Shown here in pieces: positions 22,881 through 32,930 of a DNA stretch of 64,000 bases. Where the stretch lies: assembly GCA_028023455.1 (NCBI GenBank), contig JAQFVV010012536.1, positions 2,376,001 through 2,440,000 of the forward strand, given 5' to 3'. A model generated the notes under the pieces. That model did no database searches. It was given only the letters and a program-made list of their open reading frames with translations, and was not told the DNA's origin. The DNA comes from Epiperipatus broadwayi. Lineage: Eukaryota; Onychophora; Udeonychophora; Euonychophora; Peripatidae. The position numbers and the translations under genes were made by a program. Position 1 is the stretch's first letter. Each line of letters starts with the position of its first letter.

Positions 22881-23267
22881 TTAAGAGCTATTGGCAGTCT
22901 CATTATATAACATTTGTAATACAAACTTATAAAATTATATCATGTGTTATATGACTTAATTTCCTTGCAATTATTGCAGCTAAAAATAGATATCATAACT
23001 CAGCTTTGTATATTCATGAATTGAATACAAGTCTTAAAATTTTATTTGGCAATGCACAGGTTATCTTGTGGAAAAAATAATTTAGAAAGAAAATTCAAAT
23101 AAGCTTCGATGATAAATCTTCTTGAATCTGAGGCGAACAATCTCATGAAAATATTCTTTAACATTAAAAGTGATAGTTTTTCAGATGATTTGGGGTATGG
23201 CTATTTCTGTTTTGTGTGTGTGTGTGTATATATATATAAACATTAAAAATATAAAGCTAAGTTAGTC

Positions 23268-23571
23268 AAAAAATAATCAAAATTATCCCAAATCCAAAAC
23301 TCAACTAGACTAGCCAAGAAAATAAAATATAGAACACTACCAATGCTTTCGCTGCTACAAGCAGACTTCTCAAGTGTAAAAAACTACAAAACAACAACAT
23401 ATTTAAATTAAACATTACCCATAATTCCATTTACTAATTGTGGGTAATGTTTAATTTAAGTTTTTTACACTTGAGAAGTCTACTTGTAGCAGTGAAACCA
23501 TTGGTAGTGTTCTATATTTTATTTTCTTGGCTAGTCTAGATGAGTTTTGGATTTGGTGTAATTTTGATTTT
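23268..23571. repeat. Palindrome with 115-bp arms
   Basis: The left arm 23268-23386 is the inverted copy of 23459-23571 (landmarks GACTAGCCAAGAAAATAAAA and TTTTATTTTCTTGGCTAGTC). Each arm carries CTTGAGAAGTCT, then TTGTAGCAG, then GAAA, a hammerhead-like arrangement whose core deviates (CUUGAGA). The 72-bp centre includes a second small inverted repeat (AATTAAACATTACCCA). Confidence 0.75.
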
Positions 23572-23799
23572 ATATATGTATGTGTGTTTATATCTATTTT
23601 GAATTCTGTTTGAGAAAATCTATTTGATAATAGATGAAACCATGTTTGTTGCGGGAGAATTTTAGTATGCATTTATTTTTTTTAACAGTATTCTAGTATT
23701 TTATGATTTTCTATTTTAATATACATAAGTATATATATAATTTGCAAAAATTATTTAGTACATGAAATTTTTCATTTATAATTACTTAATTAGAAAGCT

Positions 23800-23985
23800 C
23801 TTGCTAAAACAATAGCCAATCATAGTAACTCACCCAAGGCTGAGAAAGATACTAAAGCTATCTGCATTATCAACTTTTTGATTTTCTTACTTTTTTATTC
23901 TTTTTTGATTGTATTAGTGCTGACAGTTTTAAACTTTCTCAGCCTTGGGTAGTTAATCTTGATTGGCTACTGTTTTTCCCAGAAC
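23800..23985. repeat. Inverted repeat with about 50-bp arms
   Basis: ATAGCCAATCATAGTAACTC and CCAAGGCTGAGAAAG on the left are matched by CTTTCTCAGCCTTGG and TAGTTAATCTTGATTGGCTA on the right across about 80 bp. Probably a small foldback element. Confidence 0.65.
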
Positions 23986-24375
23986 TTTTTAATTAAATAA
24001 TTATAAACAGTAAAGTCCACTTATTAAATATTTCCATCTGAACATCTATTAAATATTATATTGTAATATATAATTTGTGTTTGTATAAAAGTCTGTGGTG
24101 ATGGTATTTTATGTGTAATTAAATATTGGACTATCTTTATCATCTCAAATTAATTGATAACTTCGTTTTAAAAAATGTAAACTTTTTAAATACACTCATT
24201 TTTCAGTAATGGTGCACTGATTACAATATAATACAATGTTTTGACTATTACTATTCATCTCACCTTTGTTAGGTGTTGCTGACTAACTAGCAGCAGAACT
24301 GGCATAGGAATCAAACCTAGGACCCTAAGTAGGCTTTTTTGTCAAAGGCACTTTCAATTCAGTATTCATAAATAT

Positions 24376-24570
24376 AAAGGGTTCAATTTCCATGCTAATA
24401 CTATCATTGGACAGGCCATCAATATTTGAAGAAGAGTAATAATATCACTCAACACCATTGTTTTATATACTAACCTGTGTATTATTACTAACATATTGAA
24501 CTTTTGTACAAACATGTAACAATTAGTCCTAAGTGATGAACATAGTCCAACATATAATTACATATATATT
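24376..24570 (+). mobile_element. Decayed SINE family B copy
   Basis: AGGGTTCAATTTCCATGCTA (decayed B box) and ATACTATCATTGGACAGGCC parallel 18861-18900, and TGTGTATTATTACTAACA parallels 18963-18980. No A box or target duplication is visible. Confidence 0.4.
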
Positions 24571-25741
24571 ATTTATTTAATGCTTTAAGATGGAGTGGTA
24601 AGACGGGCTTCTTTTATTTTGATCACTATCTGTATATATATATATATATGTGTGTGTGTGTGATGTTTAATTATCTAATTTGATTTGTAGCATATATTCC
24701 TTCACACAATTTCAGTTTGTATTGATTATTAAAACTAAGATTGTTGTTTAATGACCTAATTTGGATTTATAGCACATATTTCTTCACGCAATTTCAGTTT
24801 ATATTCTGATTATTAAAGCTAAAACTCAGAAGACAAAAATTATGTTCCAATCAAATTGAAATTTTTTTTCCAAGTAGTTGATCCACATTCAACTTAATTT
24901 ATCATCCATCGATGGTCAGTAAATGAGTATCTAGCTACTGATTAGCCAGATGACAAAACAAGGCTGGGAACTATTCAAATGCTCAACGTCTGGCAGTTGG
25001 CACGACTGCTAAGCAAAGGTTTCTTTCATTATTTCCTTCATGGAATCCTATTGGGAAAATCTTTGCTTTGCCATGGATTTTTTACCTATTACTTTTATAT
25101 AATACTTATATTCTTGGTTCTTTTTTTATATGATGAGGGGGGAGGTAATTATGATTTCCGACAAATGAATGACTTGCATCGTTTTGACTGTAAGATTTCA
25201 AATTCAGATCACCAAACGTACACGCCTTGTAAAATAGATACATTTGAAATTAGCTGACGTTTTCCGTATTTAAGCACCTGCGGCGCTAACAGCAAAAATA
25301 TCGTGTTGTAACTTGAATACGAAGAAAATCGGTCAATGAGTTGTAAATGGAATTAAAATAGATGTAACTAGGCAACAAATTTAAAAGATAGGCAAGGATA
25401 TTTATGTAAACGTAATATTTCTGGATTTACAAAATGTTACTTTGTTATAAAATTCAATTAAATTCTTTTTATTAAAGTTAATATAGATGTTTTAAAAATA
25501 GCTCCGCATAATAACTTCTTTGTTTACTTTATTAAAAGCAGACGTTGGAATTTTTTTTGTTTTATCTAAAGCATGCAAAGGCCATACATACTTAATGCAA
25601 TTATAATAGTGTTTTATCTTTAATAAATTATTTACATATATTAATATTTAATTAATTAAGATTGTTAAGTTTTTATTACAAATAATTAGTGAAAAATTTA
25701 AATGAAAATAGCCAAAAATAAAAAAATTGCAAACATATATA
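24571..25741. other. Non-coding DNA
   Basis: No gene was recognised. 25180-25330 is less AT-rich than its surroundings (GCACCTGCGGCGCTAAC). The open frame at 24979-25257 has no recognisable motif. A (TA)/(TG) run lies at about 24635-24662, and an imperfect 90-bp duplication at about 24665-24820. Confidence 0.5.
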
Positions 25742-26831
25742 TATAACAATATAATAAAGGATGTACCAGATGATTGGAAGAATGCAGTATTAATATTTTT
25801 AAAAGGTGATAAAGAAGATATTAGAATTACAGATCTATCAATATTTTATCAGTTTTATACAATTTTTTTACCAAAATAATTACAACTCGTCTACAACGAA
25901 CTTTGAATTTTAACCAAATCGTTTCAGGATTGTGAATCATATCCACGTATTGAGAAAAGTTATAGAAAGGACCAATGCATATGAGTTGCCATTATGCTTT
26001 GGTTTTGTACATTATGGAAAGGCATTTGATTCTATAAGCATTTTTCAGTGATTAAAGCATTGACTCATCAAGATATAGACCCAGGATATATATTGACATA
26101 TTCTGACGAATATTTATAAAACCGTAGCAGCAACAATTAGATTACATAATGATACTAAAAAGATAAACATTGAGAAAGGTGTACAACAGGATGATTTATA
26201 TCTCCAAAACTTTTTATAGAAGTTTTGCAATAAGTATTTTGTCGATTAAAATGGGAAGCTAAGAAAATAAAAGTAAATGGGATTATTTAAATTATCTAAA
26301 TGTTGCTTATGATGTAGATGATTTTGCAAATAATGCTTTAGAACCTTGGGAAATGTTGCAAGAGTTATCAGCTAAAAGTAAGAAACTAGGATTAAATGTA
26401 AATGTTAAAAAGGCTAAAGTAATATTCAATGGATTTTCTCAAAATAAGAAAATAAAGATTCATAATGATGAGTTAGAAAAAATTAACAACTACAAATATC
26501 TTAGTCAGCTTATTACTCCAGATGAAAGCATAATGGATGAAATTAATCATAGAATTAAACTTGGTTGAAATACTATTTGTGGAATGTGTGTTACTAGTTT
26601 TTACTTACAGATCTGAGACCTAGACACTTAACAGAAAAACAATATAGAGACTTCAGATCACTCAACAAAGTATGGAAAGATGTATGTTAGGAGTAATGAG
26701 AAGAGATCAAAAATGAAATACATGGGTGAAAGAACAAGCAAGTATTACTGACATCATTAAAAGAATTAAAAAGTCAAAATGGAATTGATCTGGAGATATT
26801 TCTAGAAGAGATAATAATTCATGGACACAAA
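25742..26831 (+). pseudogene. RTE-like LINE, RT domain and tail, decayed
   Basis: Readable blocks in order are DVPDDWKNAVLI and FTKIITTRLQ (RT fingers), YGKAFDS (the motif with the first catalytic Asp), LGLNVNVKKAKVIFNGFSQ and NNYKYLSQLI (RT thumb, 26353-26568), then a frame-shifted TYRSET...DFRSLN tail. Many stops and frameshifts break it. The YADD-type motif is not intact. At 26832 it changes abruptly into the 3' tail of a hammerhead-family repeat, so it lacks its own 3' end. Same family as 6044-6502 and 28830-30810. Confidence 0.75.
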
Positions 26832-26862
26832 TGGTGATCGTGTGATGTTTAGTGGTTTAAAA
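26832..26862 (+). repeat. Isolated 3' tail of hammerhead repeat family
   Basis: ATGGTGATCGTGTGATGTTT and AGTGGTTTAA alone, without the arms or ribozyme. It joins a truncated LINE directly. It could be an extreme 5' truncation of a retroposed copy. Confidence 0.6.
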
Positions 26863-28160
26863 AAAAGTGAAGAAAGAAAATGAAACAATATAAATACAAT
26901 AGATAGATAGATGAGAATTTTAATAGAAGTTATATTCACCCTACTCTAGAACCATCTATTATAAGATTGACTAATATTAATATTATCTATATTCATTATT
27001 ACTTTTTGCAATGCTTTTTTACAATTCACTATTGACAGTTTTGATTGTCCCAGCAATCTTTTACAGAACTTCTACTTATATACTTATATTTACGATTTGG
27101 AAAAATAAGTAGAACAAAATTTATTATGTATTGTTTCCTTGTATATTAAAGTACTAGACACACTGTCATGTGACATGTGGTGACTTATGATCTAGTCATA
27201 TTAGTACATAACATGTGTTAATTTATAGATGGCACTGCAATCAGCTTGAATAGAGTAGTCAACTTCTCACTGGGTCACATTACACATGTCTTGTTGCAGC
27301 AAGTAATAAATTAAGGCTAAATGTTTGTAGTGTTAAGCAATAAATAATAAAAGAAAAATAAACATATGTGCTAAAAAAATATTTACATTATTGTTATTGC
27401 AATGAACTGAAAACAAATTATGTGGACATAATTGGACTTATCTATCTAAGCATAAAAAAATTCTAAGAGCCTGGTTATTAACACCAAATTAAGTCATATT
27501 ATAAAACTTCTTCTGTTGGCAAGAATATAATATACTACACAAACCATGAAAAGATTATATAGATTTAGATTCATAGATTGAATACAAAGAAAGGAATACA
27601 AGAAATTAAAAAAAAATAATCCTAAGAAGAACCAATGAAAGTTCTTGAAAATAAGACTCGTAGACTATTCTAAAACCATATACAGTAACCATCAAACAAT
27701 AAATCTGATATTGTCAAAAAAAAAAAGGAAAAATATTTCACATTAAGTAGTACTGCTTCAATGTAATAATATTAAATATTTGCAGTTTTATAACAATGCA
27801 TAAGAAATAAACTAAAAAAAGTTATGGAATTATAAAATATTATTGTTGGATCATGGCATAAAAATTAAATACAGATTATTGTTGGATCATGGCATAAAAA
27901 TTAAATACAGATCTTTATAATGATTTTAAGCAAAAATTATATTGTAGATACTATAAATGACAGTTCTATTTTTAGTACAATTCTGCGATTATTTTGCAGA
28001 TATTTTTTATACTTCCTAGAGTATTACAATAGGCTCAGCTGGTAGTGTTGTTATATTTGTCCATTGTCAACATATAACTTCTTAGCTTAAACAATTTTAG
28101 TATTTGACTGAAACCACTTCTATCTTTATTTTGCAGATAATTTTGCAAGTATTTATTTAA
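26863..28160. other. AT-rich non-coding DNA
   Basis: No gene. A 36-bp direct duplication (ATTGTTGGATCATGGCATAA...) lies at 27842-27911. Near 27025-27065 a decayed minus-strand copy of the Penelope-type hammerhead segment may lie (see rejected items). Confidence 0.5.
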
Positions 28161-28164
28161 TGTA

Positions 28165-28640
28165 CCCTAAAAGATGAAATTATTAAAGCCTATGAAAATG
28201 AAAGCGAAAAAACTGAACAAAAGCCCCAAATCAGTGATGGGCAAAAGTGCCCCAACAAACAAAACGGCCATGATATTATCTCTTCATACCCTGAACTCCC
28301 TGTTCCCCACCTACCAGGAAAAAAACAAGGCCCAATTCTAAGATAGATGGTCAGGAATCTAATCATGACTTATCCAATAAAGATACTGGTAAGCCAATTC
28401 TATCCCCTGATCCTAATAATGATAATAACTTACAGCTACCTATAGACTCTAAAGTAACAAATACTAAACTGACATCCATGGATGGTTTGCTGTCCAATGC
28501 CTCAAGAGGGAAGGCCTCTGATCATCCTATAGACTCTAAAGTAGCAAGTCTTAGAATACCTTCCATAGATGGCTTGAGATCCAGAGCATCACAGGAGAAA
28601 GCCAGTATCCATTCTCCAAGTAGGATCAGTAATTGCTGAG
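28165..28640 (+). pseudogene. Unidentified coding relic
   Basis: Two adjoining frames read like protein rather than AT noise. The first is Lys/Glu-rich (DEIIKAYENESEKTEQKP...) and runs to about 28340. After a shift in a run of seven A's (28317-28323) the next continues to a TGA at 28637. The second part has two similar units, LTSMDGLLSNASRGKAS and IPSIDGLRSRASQEKAS, each preceded by PIDSKV. Base composition is richer in G and C than the surroundings. TTTATTTTGCAG at about 28127-28138 upstream could be a splice acceptor. I do not recognise the protein. It could be the N-terminal part of a retroelement ORF, a processed pseudogene or a decayed exon. Confidence 0.45.
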
Positions 28641-29239
28641 TTTGCGGAGGCAAATCAATTAAAGACTTGTTCTTTTATCCTGAAAATTTTGCAGCACAGG
28701 ACATTTCATCATTGAACTTTTCTCTTTCTTAAATACTGTTTAAGTATCCCATCAACAATTTCATCATATGAGTTGTATCCAAATTTCAGAATAAATTTTT
28801 TTATATTTTTATAATAAAAAAAAGATGAAATTATTATTACAATGAAAGATAACATCATGAAAAAGTGAGGAAGAATTTTATAAACAATTATATAATAATA
28901 TAGAACAAGAATTATAGCTTCTAAATTTCCCACCATTTCAAGTGAAGAAATGATACATGAAATTAAATCTATGGAGAAGGGAAAAACTCTTGAAAGTTAT
29001 TGAATTATAATTGATATCTTAAAAAAGCAGGTAAAAAAATGAAAAAAAATATTGTCGTGTCTATTGTAAGATGTATCAGATAATTTTACGAATGCAATAG
29101 TAATTTAGATATTATTCTTATATCTTCTCCTTTACTTTTTTTGCATTTTTCTTCATATATTCCTATATATTACTTTTTTATAAATCTTCTCATATATACT
29201 TTAATGCAATTTTTTATATATAATTCCTCCTTTATTTTT

Positions 29240-29275
29240 CTGTTTTGACTGTCCTGCAGTCTTCATCAGAGCTTT
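29240..29275 (-). ncRNA. Penelope-type hammerhead motif, copy 1
   Basis: On the minus strand CUGAUGA (29269-29263), stem II GACUG/CAGUC (5 bp) with loop CAGGA, then AAAAC in place of GAAAC. Stem III and the cleavage site are not clear. Confidence 0.5.
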
Positions 29276-29347
29276 TTATAAGTTTGTTCTTTCTTTTTAC
29301 ATTTATAACTGACTCTTTTTATATATAATTCATCCTTTATTTTTCTA

Positions 29348-29385
29348 ACAGTTTTAGCTGTCCTGCAAGTCTTCATCAGAGCTTT
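29348..29385 (-). ncRNA. Penelope-type hammerhead motif, copy 2
   Basis: On the minus strand CUGAUGA (29379-29373), a damaged stem II, AAAAC, then UGUUAG with a possible GUU cleavage triplet. It is a direct repeat of copy 1. Confidence 0.45.
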
Positions 29386-29494
29386 TTATAACTTTCTTCT
29401 TCCTTTTTATATTTATAACTGACTCTTAAAAAAGAGTCAGTTATAAATGTTAAAGATCAGTTATAAATGTAAAAAGAAAAAAGAAAGTTATAAA

Positions 29495-29540
29495 AAGTTC
29501 TGATGAAGACTGCAAGACATTCGAAACTCATAGAAAAATA
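29495..29540 (+). ncRNA. Penelope-type hammerhead motif, copy 3
   Basis: CUGAUGA at 29500-29506 and GAAAC at 29523-29527, with a weakened stem II (GACUGCAAGACAUUC). This is the only one of the three with the proper GAAAC. The inverted copy of copies 1 and 2. Confidence 0.5.
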
Positions 29541-31042
29541 AAGGAGGAATATATATAAAAAATTGCATTAAAGTGTATATGAAAAGATTTATAATAAAAA
29601 AATAATAATATTGATATTTAAGAAATGTAAAAGAAATCATTAGGAATTACATACCTATCAATATTTTATCAGATTTCCGCAAAATCTTTACCAAAATAAC
29701 TACAACTCATCTCCAATGAACTTTGGATTTTAATAACCAAAAGAACAATCTGGATTTAAAAGTAGTTTTGATGCAATGAATGACATCCAAGTAATGAAAG
29801 AAGTTATAGAAAAATTCACTGAATATGAATTTATGTATTATGAAAAGACATTCGATTCCACAAGTATCTCTACTAAATCCTCAAGATAAAATCCAGGATA
29901 GAACCATATTTTCAAAATATTATCAAAATGTAACCACACTGGTTACATAGTCATACTAAGAAGATTAACATTGATAAAAGTATATATCAGAATTTACATC
30001 TCCAAAACTTTTTACACTATCATCATGGATTGAAATGGAAAAATAAGGTAGCAAAAATAAATGGAGATTATTTAAGTCATCCATATTTTGTGGATGAGGT
30101 TGTTGATGTTTCAAATAATGCTTCAGAACTTCAGGAGTTATCACATGAAAGTAAGAAGTAGGACTAAAGATAAATGCTAAAAACAAAACTGTTTAATGGA
30201 TTTTCTCAGAAGAAAAAAATAAAGATTAATAATTATGGATTAGAGAAAGTTAAAAAGTACAAATATCTTGGTCAGAATATTAACAGTCATGGAAACACAA
30301 TGGATGAAATTAATCATCAAATTGAACTTGGATGGAGTGCTTATCATCAACTTAATATTTAAATGAATTGTGCCTATGGGTTTTAGTAGAAATATTTTTT
30401 AATAAATGTGTTTTGCCAGACTTTGGATCTGACATTTGGATGCTAAACAGAAAAGCAATGTAAAGACTTTTAACCAGGCAATGAAATATGGTGAGAGGCA
30501 TATTAGGAGTAATAAGAAAAGATCAAAACAAAGAAGTATTACTGACATTGAAAACATTATGAGAATGAAGGAGTTGGACTCTATATATTGCTAGAATAGA
30601 TGATAATAGATGGATAAATGAAGGCTTAAATTTGACCCCAAGAGATTGTAAAAGACTTAGAAGAGACCACATGTGAAGTACATGAAATATGAATATTTGC
30701 TCATGTATTGTGAAAAAAAAGAAGCTAAGAATTCAAGTAACCAGATTAAACTGGGAGAGAGATTTATCCTGCAGTAGATTGATAATTGTTGAAAATGATC
30801 ATAATGATGAATCAGTTACTTCTATTTACATGAAATTAACTGTTTCTATCTAGAATCCCTTCACTAAATCAATACTTGTCAAATGACCTACAGATGAAGA
30901 TAAAGATTATCCCTCTCCAAATGATTTAATGAAGAATTAATGAAAGAAAAACATATTTACTGATTTTGAATTTATGATTACTGACTAAATGGTCAAGCAG
31001 AAATAAACTATCAAATAATCATTATTACTACCTTTATGTAAT

Positions 31043-31066
31043 AAACATCACATGATCACCAATATG
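31043..31066 (-). repeat. 3' tail of hammerhead repeat family
   Basis: AACATCACATGATCACCA is the complement of the family tail TGGTGATCATGTGATGTT. Arms and ribozyme are not seen next to it. Confidence 0.55.
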
Positions 31067-31149
31067 TATAGAGACTTTTGCCTGTTTTGATACCTTTATG
31101 TAATAATAATGAATAATAATAATGATGATGATGATGATGATAGAAGTAG

Positions 31150-31830
31150 TATATGATAATAGTAATTAATGCATTAAAAACAACTGGAATTAAATTAGCT
31201 GTATACAGAGCTCTTATTTTATGTAATTTATTATATGGACAAAACATGGACATTATGAGATATGATGTAACATGAAAGCATTAGAAAAAATTTATTTAAG
31301 CATGCTCCATAAAATTTTAAAACTTCAGTAGCATTTTGTAAGACCAATCTGTATATTCTTCAATTCAATTTGCTATGCAGTATAATAGAGTCCATTAAAA
31401 ATCAGATCTTCGTTAGTATGGACATGTGACATCAGTAAACAATACGGGACCACTAAAGAGTAGTTTCAAAATAAACTTGAGCATAGTTTTCATGAGAGAA
31501 ACAGACTCCATTTACACTACAACAATTACCTCAAAGACATTCTAAATAAATGTGTTGTTAATTGTTTTCATTTTGAAGACATTGGAAAGCTGTGGTTAAA
31601 CATGGTGTTGAAGCATTTCAGAAAGAAAAATTTTTTGCAGAAGAAATTAGAAGATAGTATTGCAAAATATCAAATAAACAAAATAATGGATCAGCATGTT
31701 CTATATATGGACATATTTATAGTTCTCAAGTTGCTTTACATAATCATCACGAAAGCTGTCTCTAGTATATTATTATTGTTATCTTTTTTTCCCCTCTTGG
31801 AATTGGAATGTCATACTTATTTGTGAATAG
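31150..31830 (+). pseudogene. LINE C-terminal region, same family as 40.2-44.7 kb
   Basis: Readable in pieces: TTGIKLAVYRALILCNLLYG (start of the post-RT tail), then WTCDISKQYGTTK near 31420, YNNYLKDILNKCVVNCFHFED and LWLNMVLKHFRKKN (31520-31640). This corresponds to the GHV.R and YKD.LK...F...W blocks in the tail of animal LINE endonuclease-reverse transcriptases. The final zinc-finger region is not intact. A GAT repeat lies just upstream (31111-31143). 5' truncated. Confidence 0.65.
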
Positions 31831-32084
31831 CAATTGTGGCTGCTAATGCATAATGATAATTATTATTGCAATTAAAATGAGTGAATCAATATTACAAACT
31901 CATGAAATCAAAGTTTATTGGGATGCTGTTTTTATAACAGTTAGATTATACTCCTTTTCATACAACTGCTTTGAATCATAATAAATAACATCAGTGCTGC
32001 TAATAACCATCAGTAAGTAATGGGTTTAAAAATTAAAGATTTCTCATCTGAGTAAAGTATAAAAAGACTCTGAGTAGTCAATGG

Positions 32085-32930
32085 AATAGAACTGTTGTAC
32101 CTAACTTGTTATTTGAGTTCTTGAACATATTACGATCTTCCAAGTTGTGTTCACCCTGCCAGTTGATAGTGTGAACATCAAGTGACATTTCGGTGAACTG
32201 TTGTTTTCAATCTGCCATTCAATTTATTGAACATTGTGCAATCTCTTGAAAAAATCATTGTTCTCAATACTCCACTTGAGTTCTTAAATATCACATAATC
32301 TCCCAATGAACTGTTGTATTCAATCTTCCACTTAAGTGCACAAACTTCAAATGATCAAAAAATGTGATGAAATTTCTACTTGTAGTGCTCAAACATCATT
32401 TGACCACCAAGTGAACTGATGTGCTCGACCTGCCACTTGAGTGCTCATCATATGATCTTTTTTGGGTGTTGTAGTCACTCTGCCTCTTGAGTATTCAAAC
32501 ATCCTATGTCTTTCAAGAAACTGTTGTCTTCAATCTATCATTTGAGTACTTGACCTCCCAAGATACCTTTGTGCTCAATTAGCCATATGAATATTTAAAC
32601 ATCATATGACATCCAAAGAAACTGTTCTCAATCTATTATTTGAGTACTTGAATATCATAGACATCATTAAACATCATATGAATTCAGAAGAACTGTTGTG
32701 CTCAACCTGCCTCTTAAGTGCTTCAACATCATATGATCTCCCAAGGATCTGTTGTGTTCAACTACCACTTAATTGCTCAAATATCATATGATCTCCCAAA
32801 AAACTTATGCTCTTCTGCCATTTGATTCCTCAAATATATGATCTCCCAAGTACTCACCGCCACTTGACTGCTGAAATATCATGTGACCTTTCAAGGAACT
32901 GTTGTGCCAAACTGCAGCTGAGTGTTTAAC
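32085..32930 (+). repeat. Decayed minisatellite, about 56-bp unit, about 15 copies
   Basis: The recurring unit is approximately GAACTGTTGTGCTCAATCTG, then CCACTTGAGTGCTCAAACATCATATGATCTCCCAA (split here to show the order). Copies are much diverged and of variable length, and the array fades at both ends. The short open frame at 32606-32791 is a by-product of the repeats. Confidence 0.85.

Larger units (their letters stand above)
22460..22979. mobile_element. Hammerhead palindrome (family 1) inside Penelope
   Basis: A 520-bp non-coding palindrome. The left arm (AGCTCTTAACAAGCTTTTCA) and the right arm (TGAAAAGCTTGTTAAGAGCT) are inverted copies extending over about 220 bp each. A minus-strand hammerhead lies on the left and a plus-strand one on the right. 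An extra tail of about 70 bp follows the right arm (ATCATGTGTTATATGAC...TTGCAATTATTGCAG). A 10-bp duplication, CTAAAAATAG, flanks it at 22450-22459 and 22980-22989. Excising it restores the GIY-YIG reading of the host element, so its limits are well supported. Confidence 0.82.
21440..23150 (+). mobile_element. Penelope-like retroelement, decayed
   Basis: A reverse transcriptase plus GIY-YIG endonuclease element that would copy RNA into nicked genomic DNA. In order: LLLQDPTYFMYNNVFY (RT, near 21510-21570); a CT microsatellite insertion; the RT catalytic motif YIDD (21787-21798); the post-RT segments ITSENKGFISLAFKSSIYR; then CNCHKIYIGQSKLSLN (near 22375), the GIY-YIG signature with YIG. The endonuclease is split by a 520-bp hammerhead palindrome and resumes at 22990 with NSALYIHELNTSLKILFG. 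Stops and frameshifts abound. The family call rests on domain order and local motifs. The 5' end is missing or unrecognised. Confidence 0.72.
29130..29615. mobile_element. Penelope-type hammerhead inverted repeat inside a LINE
   Basis: Three related units: two direct copies on the minus strand (each with CCTTTATTTTTCT, then the ribozyme segment, then CTTTTTATA and TTTATAACTGACTC) and one on the plus strand, meeting at AGAGTCAGTTATAA near 29430. The outer parts (AATTTTTTATATATAATTCC against ATATATATAAAAAATTGCAT) are also inverted. Direct plus inverted terminal units are typical of Penelope-like elements. It interrupts the LINE between two RT segments. The exact target duplication is not resolved. 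Confidence 0.65.
28830..30810 (+). mobile_element. RTE-like LINE, decayed, split by an inverted repeat
   Basis: Starts with a degenerate EEFYKQLYNNIE block and SSEEMIHEIKSMEKGK, the start of the RT domain. DVPDNFTNAIVI-like sequence follows at about 29085. The element is then broken by 29130-29615 and resumes with RNYIPINIL, FTKITTTHLQ, YYEKTFDS, the thumb blocks (NGFSQKKKIKINNYGLEK, KKYKYLGQNINSHGN; 30174-30362) and the tail ARIDDNRW near 30595. It ends at about 30810 with AAAATGATCATAATGATGA. Multiple stops show it is old. The best readable RT copy is shared between this and 25742-26831. Confidence 0.75.

Noticed and set aside
24979-25257. 92-codon open frame with a hydrophobic part
   Set aside because: The hydrophobic run follows from T-rich DNA; no recognisable domain, no start context or neighbouring gene.
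27020-27070. Possible fourth Penelope-type hammerhead on the minus strand
   Set aside because: GATTGYYGGGACAATC-like stem II and AAAACUGUC are present, but the core reads CUGUAAA. Too decayed to list as a motif.
28709-28936. 75-codon open frame on the minus strand
   Set aside because: It overlaps the plus-strand LINE RT start and is hydrophobic by composition.
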